From: Streptomyces cyaneofuscatus
Lineage (GTDB): Bacteria > Actinomycetota > Actinomycetes > Streptomycetales > Streptomycetaceae
NCBI RefSeq assembly: GCF_000718135.1
Contig: NZ_JOEM01000014.1
Coordinates: forward strand, 124,001 to 188,000
Reading direction: 5' to 3'
Length of the DNA: 64,000 nt
Both the position numbers and the translations under genes were made by a program. Below are positions 29,785 to 38,234 of this stretch, in pieces. The notes beneath the pieces were generated by a model. It was not told the origin of the DNA, made no database searches, and saw nothing but the letters and a program-made list of their open reading frames with translations. Within the stretch, counting starts at the first letter, position 1; every line of letters begins with the position of its first letter.

Positions 29785-31176
29785 TCAGCCGACATCGAGA
29801 CGCAGGAGATCTTCCTCCGTCTCGCGCCGGACGATGACGCGTGCCTCGCCGTCCCGGACGGCGACGACCGGGGGGCGCAGGGCGTGGTTGTAGTTGCTCG
29901 CCATCGAGCGGCAGTACGCGCCGGTGGCGGGGACGGCGATCAGGTCCCCGGGCGCCAGGTCGGCGGGGAGGAACGCGTCCTTGACCACGATGTCCCCGCT
30001 CTCGCAGTGCTTGCCGACGACCCGGACGAGCATCGGCTCGGCGTCCGAGGTGCGCGAGACGAGCGCCACGCTGTACTCGGCGTCGTACAGCGCGGTACGA
30101 ATATTGTCCGACATTCCGCCGTCGACGCTGACATACGTCCGCAGCCCTTCGAGGGGCTTGATCGTGCCGACCTCGTACAGCGTGAACGCGGTGGGGCCGA
30201 CGATGGCGCGCCCCGGCTCGACGGAGATGCGGGGGGTGCGCAGCCCCGCGGACTCGCACTCGCGGGTGACGATGTCGCTGAGCGCCTTGGCGATCTCGTG
30301 CGGCTCGCGGGGGTCGTCGTCCGAGGTGTACGCGATGCCGAGGCCGCCGCCGAGGTCGATCTCGGGCAGCTCGACGCCGTGCTCGTCCCGGACCTCGGCG
30401 AGCAGCTGCACCACGCGCCGGGCGGAGACCTCGAAGCCGGCCATGTCGAAGATCTGCGAGCCGATGTGCGAGTGGATGCCGATGAGTTCGAGGCTGTCGA
30501 GCCCGAGCGCCCGGCGTACGGCTTCGGCGGCCTGCCCGTCGGCCAGCGCGATGCCGAACTTCTGGTCCTCGTGCGCGGTGGCGATGAACTCGTGGGTGTG
30601 CGCCTCGACGCCGACGGTGACCCGGATCTGGACGCGCTGGCGGACGCCGTGGCTGCGGGCGATGTGGGCGACGCGGACGATCTCCTGGAAGGAGTCGAGC
30701 ACGATCCGCCCGACACCGGCCTCGACGGCCCGCTCGATCTCGGCGACGGTCTTGTTGTTGCCGTGGAAGGCGATGCGCTCGGCGGGCATCCCGGCGTCGA
30801 GCGCGGTGGTCAGCTCGCCCCCGGAGCAGACATCGAGATGCAGCCCCTCCTCTTGGAGCCAGCGCACGACGGCGCGGGAGAGGAAGGCCTTCCCGGCGTA
30901 GAAGACGTCGGCGTCCGGCCCGAAGGCCTCGGACCAGGCCCGGCAGCGGGCGCGGAAGTCGCTCTCGTCGAGGAAGTAGGCGGGGGTGCCGAACTCCTCG
31001 GCGAGCCGGGCGACCCCGATCCCGCCGACGGTGAGGGCGCCGTCCGCGTCGCGGGTGACGGTACGCGACCAGACCTTCTCGTCCAGGACGTTGAGGTCGG
31101 CGGCGGGGGCGGAGTAGTGCCCCTCGGTGAGGACGTCGGCGTGACGGGGACCGGCGGGGTGTGCGGAGCGGCTCAT
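29785..31176 (-). CDS. lysA: Diaminopimelate decarboxylase
   Basis: The 463-residue PLP enzyme makes lysine from meso-diaminopimelate. The PLP lysine is near residue 94 in DVFYAGKAFLS. The barrel carries HSHIGSQIF-like GIHSHIGSQI and EPGRAIVG, and the second domain has DGGMSDN and HCESGDI. ATG 31176 follows the ArgS-like gene by 29 bases; the frame continues upstream inside that gene but without homology. lysA, hom, thrC and thrB share one direction, gathering the Asp-family pathway. Confidence 0.97.
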   Translation of the reverse strand: MSRSAHPAGPRHADVLTEGHYSAPAADLNVLDEKVWSRTVTRDADGALTVGGIGVARLAEEFGTPAYFLDESDFRARCRAWSEAFGPDADVFYAGKAFLSRAVVRWLQEEGLHLDVCSGGELTTALDAGMPAERIAFHGNNKTVAEIERAVEAGVGRIVLDSFQEIVRVAHIARSHGVRQRVQIRVTVGVEAHTHEFIATAHEDQKFGIALADGQAAEAVRRALGLDSLELIGIHSHIGSQIFDMAGFEVSARRVVQLLAEVRDEHGVELPEIDLGGGLGIAYTSDDDPREPHEIAKALSDIVTRECESAGLRTPRISVEPGRAIVGPTAFTLYEVGTIKPLEGLRTYVSVDGGMSDNIRTALYDAEYSVALVSRTSDAEPMLVRVVGKHCESGDIVVKDAFLPADLAPGDLIAVPATGAYCRSMASNYNHALRPPVVAVRDGEARVIVRRETEEDLLRLDVG

Positions 31177-31205
31177 GGTGAGGTCTCTCGGATTCTTCGG
31201 AGTCG

Positions 31206-32291
31206 TCAGAGGTGTGCGGGCGCACTGATACCGAGCAGGGACAGGCCGCCTGCCAGCACCGTCCCGGCGGCTTCGGCGAGGGCCAGCCGGGAGCGGTGGG
31301 CGGCCGAGGGTTTCTCGTCGCCGGAGGGCAGCGGCGGACAACTGTCGTGGAAGTCGAAGAACGCGTGGGCGACGGCTTCCAGCTGCCGGGCGACCCGGTC
31401 GGGCGCGCGGTGACGGGCTGCGGCGAGGAGGACGCGGGGGTGGTCGGCGAGGAGATCGAGGAGGGGGCGGGCGGGGCCTTCGTACGGCGCCGGAGCCGCA
31501 TCGGACTCTGCCGTGAACCCGAGGGCCGCGGCGCCCCGGGTGAGCGCGCGGGTCCTGGCGTAGGCGTACCGGACCAGGAAGAGCGGGTTGGTCTCCCCCT
31601 GGACGAGCAGGTCGTCGCCGAGCGGGGCGCGGTCGTGCGAGGCGGGCCGCAGCAGCCCCCAGCGCGTGGCGTCGGGGCCGAGCCGCTCCAGCAGCTCCCC
31701 CGCGGTGGCGCCGGCGGGCACCGGGCGTATGGGGGTGAACGGGGCGGACGGGGTGGCGCACGGCGTCCCGTACGCGTCGACGGTGACGCCGAGCAGGCCC
31801 CATTCCGCCTCACCGGCCTCCTCACAGCTGACCCGGACCCGGGCGCCCTGGGAGACGACGAGCCGGCGCACCGCATCGGCGGTGACCGCGGCGCGCACCT
31901 CGCGCGCGTGATGGAACTGGAGGACCTCGCCCCGGAGCGCGCCCCCGTGTCCGTACGCGCTCCCCTGCTCCCGTACGGCGTCGAGCACGGCCCGGTCGCC
32001 GTCGCCGGGGGCGTCGAGGGTGAAGCTCAGAAACCCGGGCCCGGTGATCTCGACCCGCCCGATCCCGGGCTCGGCGGCGACCCGCTCGCTCAGGATCCGC
32101 GCGACCTCCAGGGCCGGCAGCCCGGCGTCCCCGGCGAGCTGGAGCGCGACCGCACAGGCGTAGTCACCGCTGCCTCCGGGCCGCGTCCTCTCCACCCGCA
32201 CGCGCGCGGGCACGGGTGCGCGCAGCGCATTCTCGGCGACCGCGCGGTGCACGGCGTGCAGCACGGTCCGGGAGAGATCGGCGGGGGTCAC
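31206..32291 (-). CDS. ArgS-like protein without catalytic motifs, upstream of lysA
   Basis: The 361-residue protein looks like arginyl-tRNA synthetase with its catalytic core worn away. The N-terminal tRNA-binding domain keeps GDYACAVALQLA and ITGPGFLSFTL, and the C-terminal DALR anticodon-binding domain keeps FLVRYAYARTRALTR and VAHAFFDFHD. Where ArgS has the HIGH motif this has FHHAREVRAA, and no KMSKS loop is seen. It is also much shorter than the ~590-residue enzyme. In corynebacteria a true argS precedes lysA, so this may be a decayed or re-purposed copy. It cannot be a functional synthetase by itself. GTG 32291 is the likely start. Confidence 0.85.
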   Translation of the reverse strand: MTPADLSRTVLHAVHRAVAENALRAPVPARVRVERTRPGGSGDYACAVALQLAGDAGLPALEVARILSERVAAEPGIGRVEITGPGFLSFTLDAPGDGDRAVLDAVREQGSAYGHGGALRGEVLQFHHAREVRAAVTADAVRRLVVSQGARVRVSCEEAGEAEWGLLGVTVDAYGTPCATPSAPFTPIRPVPAGATAGELLERLGPDATRWGLLRPASHDRAPLGDDLLVQGETNPLFLVRYAYARTRALTRGAAALGFTAESDAAPAPYEGPARPLLDLLADHPRVLLAAARHRAPDRVARQLEAVAHAFFDFHDSCPPLPSGDEKPSAAHRSRLALAEAAGTVLAGGLSLLGISAPAHL

Positions 32292-32370
32292 GGGACAAGC
32301 GTAGGGGAGGAGGAGGGGCACTCCGCGACCCGGTTTCGCGATGCGGTCAGGTGGTGGAGGCCATCGTGGA

Positions 32371-32805
32371 TCAGCCGGTGGTGGAACCCGCCCGCCCGGC
32401 ACCGCTCCGTCCGTCGACCGACGGCCGCTCCTCCCCCGTCGCCAGCCGGTGCACCATCCGCACGAGCTCGCTCGGCTCGAACGGCTTCGCCAGGAACGCG
32501 TCGACCCCGGCGGACACGCCCGCGTCCACCTCGTAGGGCGTGCAGGCGCTGATGACGGCGATGGGCACATGGCGGGTGCGGGGGTCCGAGCGCAGCACGG
32601 ACGCCGTCTCCAGGCCGCCGAGGCGGGGCATCACGACATCGAGGGTGATCACATCGGGGCGGATCCGGTGGACCAGCTCCAGGCACTCGACACCATCGGC
32701 CGCGGTCACGACCTCGAAGCCCTCCAGCTCGAGGTTGACCCTGATCAGCTGCCGGATGACCTTGTTGTCGTCGACAACAAGCACGCGGCCGTACGCCCCT
32801 GACAC
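32371..32805 (-). CDS. Single-domain (CheY-like) response regulator
   Basis: The 144-residue product is a receiver domain with little else: acidic pair in VLVVDDNKVIRQL, phosphoacceptor Asp in VITLDVVMPRLGG, Ser/Thr in ISACT and Lys in FLAKPFEPSEL. A short disordered Ser/Gly/Arg tail follows. It has no output domain and no adjacent kinase, so it may work in a phosphorelay or by protein binding. GTG 32805 is the likely start; the frame extends upstream without homology. It lies 79 bases upstream of the ArgS-like gene. Confidence 0.88.
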   Translation of the reverse strand: MSGAYGRVLVVDDNKVIRQLIRVNLELEGFEVVTAADGVECLELVHRIRPDVITLDVVMPRLGGLETASVLRSDPRTRHVPIAVISACTPYEVDAGVSAGVDAFLAKPFEPSELVRMVHRLATGEERPSVDGRSGAGRAGSTTG

Positions 32806-32957
32806 CCTTCGAGAGTAGGTCGGCCCCGGCGACCGCGTCCGGCGTTTGGCCACTTCCGCCCCGGACGGGGGACGGTCTGACGCGACGGAATACCTGTTCA
32901 CGGAGACCCCTCGGGAGCTGGTAGTGTTTCACCCGTCGCAGAGCAACACCGCGATAC

Positions 32958-33029
32958 GCCCCCGTAGCTCAGGGGATAGAGCATCGGCCTCCGGAGCCGG
33001 GTGCGCAGGTTCGAATCCTGCCGGGGGCA
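32958..33029 (+). tRNA. tRNA-Arg (anticodon CCG)
   Basis: A full cloverleaf is seen: acceptor GCCCCCG with CGGGGGC, D-arm GCTC...GAGC, anticodon stem TCGGC...GCCGG around loop CTCCGGA (anticodon CCG), a 4-base variable loop, and T-arm GCAGG-TTCGAAT-CCTGC. The discriminator base is A (33029). CCA is not encoded. It reads CGG codons, which are common in this DNA. It marks the switch from core to more variable genes. Confidence 0.97.
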
Positions 33030-33048
33030 CTTCTCAGGAAGTGCCGAC

Positions 33049-33088
33049 AAGACCCCGCCACCAGCGTTCACGCCGGCAGCGGGGTCTT
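33049..33088. terminator. Terminator between tRNA-Arg and the HNH gene
   Basis: AAGACCCCGC (33049-33058) pairs with GCGGGGTCTT (33079-33088), 19 bases after the tRNA. The 5' arm is A-rich and the 3' arm T-rich, so it can serve the tRNA and the convergent endonuclease gene. Confidence 0.85.
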
Positions 33089-33114
33089 CGCGTATCCGGA
33101 GGCGGCCACAGCCG

Positions 33115-33981
33115 TCAGCGGTGGCCGCACAACGCCCGGTGATAGCGGATGTGGTCCTGCTCGATGACGTGGTCGGCATGGAGCTTGAGCTCGTACTCCA
33201 CGACCCCCGTCGAATTCCTCCGCACCGTCCAGTCCTCCTCGATGTAGATGGCGAACCTGTCGAACTCGATGTGATGGTTGGGGCACAGGCACAGCAGGTT
33301 GGACAGCTGGTCGGGGCCGAGGTGGGGCCCGCCGAGCCCGCGGATGTGAGCCGCCTCGCTGTAGTGGCTGTCCATCGTCTCGACGCGGGCTCCACACACC
33401 TGGCACGCGTCGTCGTACATCTCCTTTATGTGCCGGACGAGCCGCGCGTCCCGGTCGGGCCGGAACGAGGTGTGCCTGCGGCGGGGCACGCTCCCTTCGC
33501 GGTCGGGAAGCTCACCGCTCGCGCTGGCGTATCCCGCGAGACCGACGCGCTCCAGCAAGGCCGCCCGATCGACATCGGGGAGGTGCCGGGAACAGATCAG
33601 GCCGATGGCCTCGGCACGTGCCAGCGAGCGGCGGAGGGCCTTCGCCGCGTCCTTGCCGAAGCCGGCCCTCGCCCCGGCGGCGGCCAGCTGGGACGGGGTC
33701 GGCGTGCCCTCATGCGTATCGATTCCCTCCACGTACCAGAGGCCGCTGCTGCGCAGGTGCCAGAAGGGGTACCGGGGCGTGACCCGCGAGTTCGGGAGCC
33801 CGAAGTCCCGGAGCAGCGGCCCGACCTCCTCGCGGAACGTCCGCCACTCGACCATGTGGTCTCCCGTGCGTTCCTGCTCGGCGGCCAGGAGGCCGATGGC
33901 CCAGAGGAGGGTGATGGGCTTATGGCGTGACGGTCGCCGGTCGTTGATGTGGGTCTTCAGATTCCTCAACCTGCCGAGCAC
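33115..33981 (-). CDS. HNH endonuclease with probable phosphorothioate-DNA-binding domain (type IV restriction-like)
   Basis: The 288-residue protein has two parts. The N-terminal ~130 residues read RRPSRHKPITLLWAIG, VEWRTFREEVGPLL and YPFWHLRSSGLW. This resembles the sulfur-binding (SBD) domain of ScoMcrA/SprMcrA-type enzymes that recognise phosphorothioated DNA. The C-terminal part is an HNH nuclease with two zinc-type Cys pairs: CQVCG, then the HNH triad in YSEAAHIRGLGGPH and NLLCLCPNHH. If the SBD call is right, the enzyme cuts foreign PT-modified DNA. No dnd modification genes are near. The start is uncertain; GTG 33981 begins the first homologous segment, but the frame is open further up. 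It is divergent to the STAND gene. Confidence 0.8.
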   Translation of the reverse strand: MLGRLRNLKTHINDRRPSRHKPITLLWAIGLLAAEQERTGDHMVEWRTFREEVGPLLRDFGLPNSRVTPRYPFWHLRSSGLWYVEGIDTHEGTPTPSQLAAAGARAGFGKDAAKALRRSLARAEAIGLICSRHLPDVDRAALLERVGLAGYASASGELPDREGSVPRRRHTSFRPDRDARLVRHIKEMYDDACQVCGARVETMDSHYSEAAHIRGLGGPHLGPDQLSNLLCLCPNHHIEFDRFAIYIEEDWTVRRNSTGVVEYELKLHADHVIEQDHIRYHRALCGHR

Positions 33982-34224
33982 GTCTTCTTCGCCGCTGTTC
34001 GTCGTCGCGCCGAACAGGCTAGCCAGCGGCACTGACAGCCGGCACAGGCCCTCGTCCGTCACACGAACGAGTGGCACGCCTCTCTGGCATATGCCAGAGA
34101 GGAGGAGCCCGAGGCAGAATTCGGGCCACCGGCCGCAGTCGGCCCCCGCAGGCCCGGGTGATCGAGCGCCTGTACGGAAAGGATGTCTGCAGAAGCTGGT
34201 ACTCGGCTGTCCGGAGGGGGACGC

Positions 34225-36435
34225 ATGCGGGGGCACGAGCACAGCAACAACGACCTGAGCGGTACGGTGCACGGCTTCGTGGTGCAGGCGGGGAGCGTGC
34301 AGGGGGGCATTCATGTGTCGGGAGGCCCGGCGCGGGAGGAGGTGCCGCCGCCCTGGCAGTTACCGCCCTCTGTTCGGATCACCGACCGCACGGAGGAGCT
34401 CCGTGCCCTGGAAGTGCACCGGTGCCGGGCCACGGAGGACGGGCATCCCACGCTGGCGGCGGTGAGCGGGCTCGGCGGGGTGGGGAAGACCGCGGTGGCG
34501 CTGGCCTGGCTGCACACGCTGCGGCCGGAGTTTCCCGGTGGTCAGCTGTACGCCGATCTGGGGGCCCAGGCCCCGGATGGTCCCGCCGATCCCGCCGAGG
34601 TGGTGGGGCGGTTCCTGCGGGCGCTCGGGGTCCCGGCCGGCCAGGTGCCCCCGGCGCTGGGTGAACGGGTCGCGCTCTACCGGTCCTTGACGGCCGAACG
34701 GCGGCTGGTGGTACTGCTGGACGACGCGGCGACCGCCGCCCAGGTGCGGCCCCTGCTGCCGGCCGGGCGGTGTGTGACGGCGGTGACCAGCCGGCGGCGG
34801 ATGCCGGGGCTGAGCCTCGACGGGGGCCATGTGCTCCATCTGGACCCCCTCTCCCCCGAGGCAGCGGTGGAGTTGCTCGACTCGACGCTCGCCGACGGCC
34901 GGGTCGCCGCCCAGCCCGAGGAGGCGCGGGCCCTGGTGCTGCTCTGCGCGGGGCTGCCGCTCGCGGTGCGTATCGCGGGGGCGCGGCTGGCGGCCCGCCC
35001 CCGGCAGGGGATCACCGCGATGGTGCGGGCCCTGTCCGAGGAGCACGAGCGGCTGGAGGCGCTGGCCATAGAGGGCGACCATGACGTACGGGCGGCGCTG
35101 GACCTGTCGTACCAAGGGCTGCCGCCCGCCGCCGCCCGGCTCTACCGGCTGCTGGGGCTCCATCCGGGCCGGGAGTTCGGCGGGCCGGTGGCGCGGGCGC
35201 TCCTGGGCGAGGAGGCAGTCGACGCACTCGACGCGCTGTACGACGCGAATCTGCTCGTCGATGTCGCCGAGGTCTCGGGCGGTGAGCGCTACCGGTTCCA
35301 CGATCTGGTGCGGCTGCACGCCGCCGCGCGGGCCGCGCAGGACGAGAGCGGCGAGGAGCGGGCCGCCGCACTGCTGCGGATCGGCCACCACTATCTCGCC
35401 AACGCCCGCCGCGCCGAGGAGATCGTCGAGCCCGAACGGGACTCCTTGGAGCGGGAGTTCGAGCCGGAGTGTGTCGTGGAGGAGGACTTCGGGCAGCGCG
35501 GGGCGGAGGCGGCGCTGGACTGGCTGGAGGGGGAGCTGCCCAACCTGATGGCGGTGGTCCGCATCGCCCGTCCGGTGGGCGCCCCGGAGCTCGCCTGGCA
35601 GCTCACGGACGCGCTGTGGCCCCTGTTCCCGCGCCGCAAGCGGTACCGGGAGTGGCACGAGGCGCACCAGGAGGGGCTGCTGGCCGCCGAGGAGGCGGGG
35701 AACGAGGAGGCCGTCTGCCGGATGCTGACCTCCGGGGCGCTCGGGAAGCTCGCGTCCGGCGCCCCTGCGGAGGGGCTGGAGATGTTCGAGCGGGCCGCCG
35801 CCTCCTTCCTGGAGCGCGGGGACGCCCTCGGGCATGCCCGGACGCTGAACTACCGGGGGCTGGCCCATCAGCGGCTCGGCCGGCCGGACCGTGCGGCCGA
35901 GCTGTTCGCCCGCGCGGCCGGCACCTTGCCCGCCTGCGGCGATCTCCGGGCCGGTGCGCTGGCACGGTTCAATCTGGCCGATGTCGCCTTCTCCCAGGGG
36001 CGGTACGAGGAGGCCGTCGTCGACGCCGAAGCCGCCCGCCTCACCCTGGAGGCGGCCGGCGACCCGTACAACGCGGCACGGGCCGCCGGCCTGACCGGGC
36101 GCGCCTGTGTGGGGCTCGGCCGGCTCGGTCACGCGGAGGCCGAGCTGTCGGCGGCGCTGTCGGCGTTACGGGCGCAGGCCGCCGAGTTCGAGGCGGCCCG
36201 CGTCCTCGGAGGCCTGGCGCAGCTCTCCGAGCGACGCGGGCAGCCCCATCAGGCCCGGCAGTTCTACCGGGAGGCGCTGTCCCTGTACTCCTCCGTCGGC
36301 CGGTCGGGGTCGGCCGACGCGGAGGAGGCGCGGGCCCGGCTCGCGGCCCTGGAGCCGGCACCGCCGACGCCACCGGACACTGAGGCCCCGGAGCCGAGCC
36401 CGTCGGGGGAAGCCCAGGGCGATGCCGGTGAGTAG
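34225..36435 (+). CDS. STAND (NB-ARC-TPR) protein with N-terminal RHIM/BASS-like motif
   Basis: ATG 34225 has GGAGG seven bases upstream and gives 736 residues. Residues 9-31 hold a short Gly/Val/Gln pattern, SGTVHGFVVQAGSVQGGI, with the V-Q-x-G core of RHIM-like bacterial amyloid motifs (BASS type) found at the N-terminus of actinobacterial NLR-like receptors. The NB-ARC ATPase follows: Walker A GLGGVGKT at 82-89, Walker B RLVVLLDDA, GLPLAVRIAGA motif and a winged-helix region. TPR-like repeats fill about 430-700, and a Pro/Glu tail ends it. Such proteins sense a trigger, oligomerise and signal through the amyloid motif. No partner effector with the same motif was found in the window. Confidence 0.88.
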   Translation: MRGHEHSNNDLSGTVHGFVVQAGSVQGGIHVSGGPAREEVPPPWQLPPSVRITDRTEELRALEVHRCRATEDGHPTLAAVSGLGGVGKTAVALAWLHTLRPEFPGGQLYADLGAQAPDGPADPAEVVGRFLRALGVPAGQVPPALGERVALYRSLTAERRLVVLLDDAATAAQVRPLLPAGRCVTAVTSRRRMPGLSLDGGHVLHLDPLSPEAAVELLDSTLADGRVAAQPEEARALVLLCAGLPLAVRIAGARLAARPRQGITAMVRALSEEHERLEALAIEGDHDVRAALDLSYQGLPPAAARLYRLLGLHPGREFGGPVARALLGEEAVDALDALYDANLLVDVAEVSGGERYRFHDLVRLHAAARAAQDESGEERAAALLRIGHHYLANARRAEEIVEPERDSLEREFEPECVVEEDFGQRGAEAALDWLEGELPNLMAVVRIARPVGAPELAWQLTDALWPLFPRRKRYREWHEAHQEGLLAAEEAGNEEAVCRMLTSGALGKLASGAPAEGLEMFERAAASFLERGDALGHARTLNYRGLAHQRLGRPDRAAELFARAAGTLPACGDLRAGALARFNLADVAFSQGRYEEAVVDAEAARLTLEAAGDPYNAARAAGLTGRACVGLGRLGHAEAELSAALSALRAQAAEFEAARVLGGLAQLSERRGQPHQARQFYREALSLYSSVGRSGSADAEEARARLAALEPAPPTPPDTEAPEPSPSGEAQGDAGE

Positions 36436-36884
36436 CCTCGTACGGTCCTGACGACGCGTACGGCGGCCGGGTCCCAGGCGGCCGGCTCCAGGCCGGCCAC
36501 CAGCCAGACGTGGGCGACCGAGGCCCAGACCGCCCAGGAGTGTGCCGGCCACTGCGGCTCACGGACCAGCGTCCTGGCCCGGCCGCCGAACCGCAGCCAG
36601 CAGCGGGGGCCCCGGTACACGGCCACCACCAGGGCACCGGGGTGGCAGTCGGCGAGTCCGGCCGCGTACCGGACGGGGTCCTCGTGCGGCGGGAGCCCGA
36701 CGAGCGGGAACTCCGCCACCAGCACATCCGCCAGCAGCGGCAGCGGATGCGGCGCGGAGAGCCGTACGCGCAGGTGCTCGTCGGTGATCCGCGCCGCGCG
36801 GTCCGGGTGGAGCAGGGTGGCCAGGGTGCGGCGGACGCCCCGCTGCGGGACGGCCTCGGTCAGGCGTACGGCCGGTGTGGTCAT
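36264..36884 (-). CDS. Hypothetical protein overlapping the STAND gene end
   Basis: The 206-residue product starts at ATG 36884, four bases inside the stop of the TagF-like gene (ATGA), so the two form an operon. Residues 1-150 look like a folded domain with DVLVAEFPLVGLPPHEDP, GALVVAVYRGPRCWLRFGG and several Trp (WPAHSWAVWASVAHVWL). The last ~55 residues are Ser/Ala/Gly-rich and lie antisense to the STAND gene for 172 bases. I do not recognise the family. Confidence 0.6.
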   Translation of the reverse strand: MTTPAVRLTEAVPQRGVRRTLATLLHPDRAARITDEHLRVRLSAPHPLPLLADVLVAEFPLVGLPPHEDPVRYAAGLADCHPGALVVAVYRGPRCWLRFGGRARTLVREPQWPAHSWAVWASVAHVWLVAGLEPAAWDPAAVRVVRTVRGYSPASPWASPDGLGSGASVSGGVGGAGSRAASRARASSASADPDRPTEEYRDSASR

Positions 36885-38131
36885 CGGGCGGGCCCCCGTT
36901 CGTCGTGACGTACCGTCACCGGCAGCGCCGCGTGGTCCGTCCGGGGCCGGACGGCGGGGGCGCGCAGCCGGAGCTTGCGGTAGATCAGCGCGCGCATCCG
37001 GGTGGCGAACTTCCCCGGCTCCGAGGTGATCCGGGCCGCCACCTGCTCGTACCGCTCCGTGCGGTAGGCCGTGGCGGCGCGGGCGAGCTGGCGGTGCAGA
37101 GGGCGGTCGGGGTGCAGCCGAGGGGCGATGGAGGCCAGTTCGGCCGCGGGCGAGCCGGGGTCCAGGTCGGCCTCCGGGACGTTGCCCATGAGGACCGGGA
37201 CCCCGGTCATCGCCCCGTAGAGCGAGACGGATCCGTGGTCCCCCACGATGTAGTCGGCGGCGACCAGCGCCCCGACCCAGTCGGCGTACTGGCTGACCAC
37301 CAGGAGTCCCGAGCGCCCGAGGTCGGCGAGCCAGCTGCGGATCTGCCATTCGCCGTGGGCGTTCCAGACGTGCGGGTGGAGCAGGAGCGCGACCCGGAAG
37401 TCCTCCCGGGGCAGCTCGTCGACCAGCCTTTCCAGCAGCTCCCACCGCCGGCCCAGGAGGGAGCCCGGTCCCCAGGTGGAGCAGCCCAGCACCAGCTGCT
37501 GCCGGGCCCCGACGCCCAGGGCGTCGCGGTAGAGAGCCCGTTGGGGCAGGCTCGCGGTGATCCGGTCGAAGCAGGGGTCGCCGACCACCTCGGCGGCGGG
37601 CAGCGCCTCGGGGCATTCGCGGCCCAGGCGGGTCAGCTCCTCGTGGTGGGCGAGCACGATCGATTCGGGCACCACCCGGCCGTCCTGGACGATCCACTGC
37701 CGGTTGAGTCCGTAGACCGCCCGCCCGGCGACGCGGCGGCCGCGCTGCCCGGCGGGGACCAGCTTGTTGTGCCCGGCGCCGTGCGGCAGCACGATCACCG
37801 GGGCGTGTAACTCCTGCAGTCCTCCGTGGGCCGCCGCGAGCGCCAGGTCGAAGGGCATCTGCACCGCCTGGTGCCAGGGCAGGACGAGACCGCCCAGCCG
37901 CTCCAGGAAGGCCGCGACCCCGTGGCTGAACACATCGGGTGCCGGGGTGAAGAACACCTGCACCCGGGCGTCGCCCTCCAGCAGCCGCACGGCTTCGAGC
38001 AGCCGCTGGCCCGCGGTGACGGTGTGCACCACGGCCAGTACCTTCTTGCGGGTCCGCCGGGTGGCCCAGCGGTCGACGTCCAGGCGCACCGGTACAAGGG
38101 GCCGGTGCGGGTCCGGCATGGTCAGGCTCAT
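36881..38131 (-). CDS. CDP-glycerol glycerophosphotransferase (TagF)-like GT-B protein
   Basis: The 416-residue protein has a two-domain GT-B look. Motifs include VIVLPHGAGHNKLVP in the N-terminal half and YIVGDHGSVSLYGAMTGVPVL in the C-terminal half. The latter resembles the CDP-glycerol-binding D-x-S-S-V-x-x-D-x-x-x-x-x-K-P-V segment of teichoic acid polymerases, with Gly-Asp-His-Gly-Ser in place of the usual. No signal or membrane segment is seen, so it should be cytoplasmic. ATG 38131 is chosen; a second ATG lies four codons on. It is divergent to the large BTAD regulator, 276 bases apart. Substrate unknown. Confidence 0.65.
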   Translation of the reverse strand: MSLTMPDPHRPLVPVRLDVDRWATRRTRKKVLAVVHTVTAGQRLLEAVRLLEGDARVQVFFTPAPDVFSHGVAAFLERLGGLVLPWHQAVQMPFDLALAAAHGGLQELHAPVIVLPHGAGHNKLVPAGQRGRRVAGRAVYGLNRQWIVQDGRVVPESIVLAHHEELTRLGRECPEALPAAEVVGDPCFDRITASLPQRALYRDALGVGARQQLVLGCSTWGPGSLLGRRWELLERLVDELPREDFRVALLLHPHVWNAHGEWQIRSWLADLGRSGLLVVSQYADWVGALVAADYIVGDHGSVSLYGAMTGVPVLMGNVPEADLDPGSPAAELASIAPRLHPDRPLHRQLARAATAYRTERYEQVAARITSEPGKFATRMRALIYRKLRLRAPAVRPRTDHAALPVTVRHDERGPAR

Positions 38132-38234
38132 CTGATCAGTCCCCGTTTCCGTCGCCGCGGACCGGAAGGCCCGCGGGGGCCGTGGCGAATCGCGGCCCGG
38201 GACGCATCTGCCCACCGACGTGGACGGACGGCTT

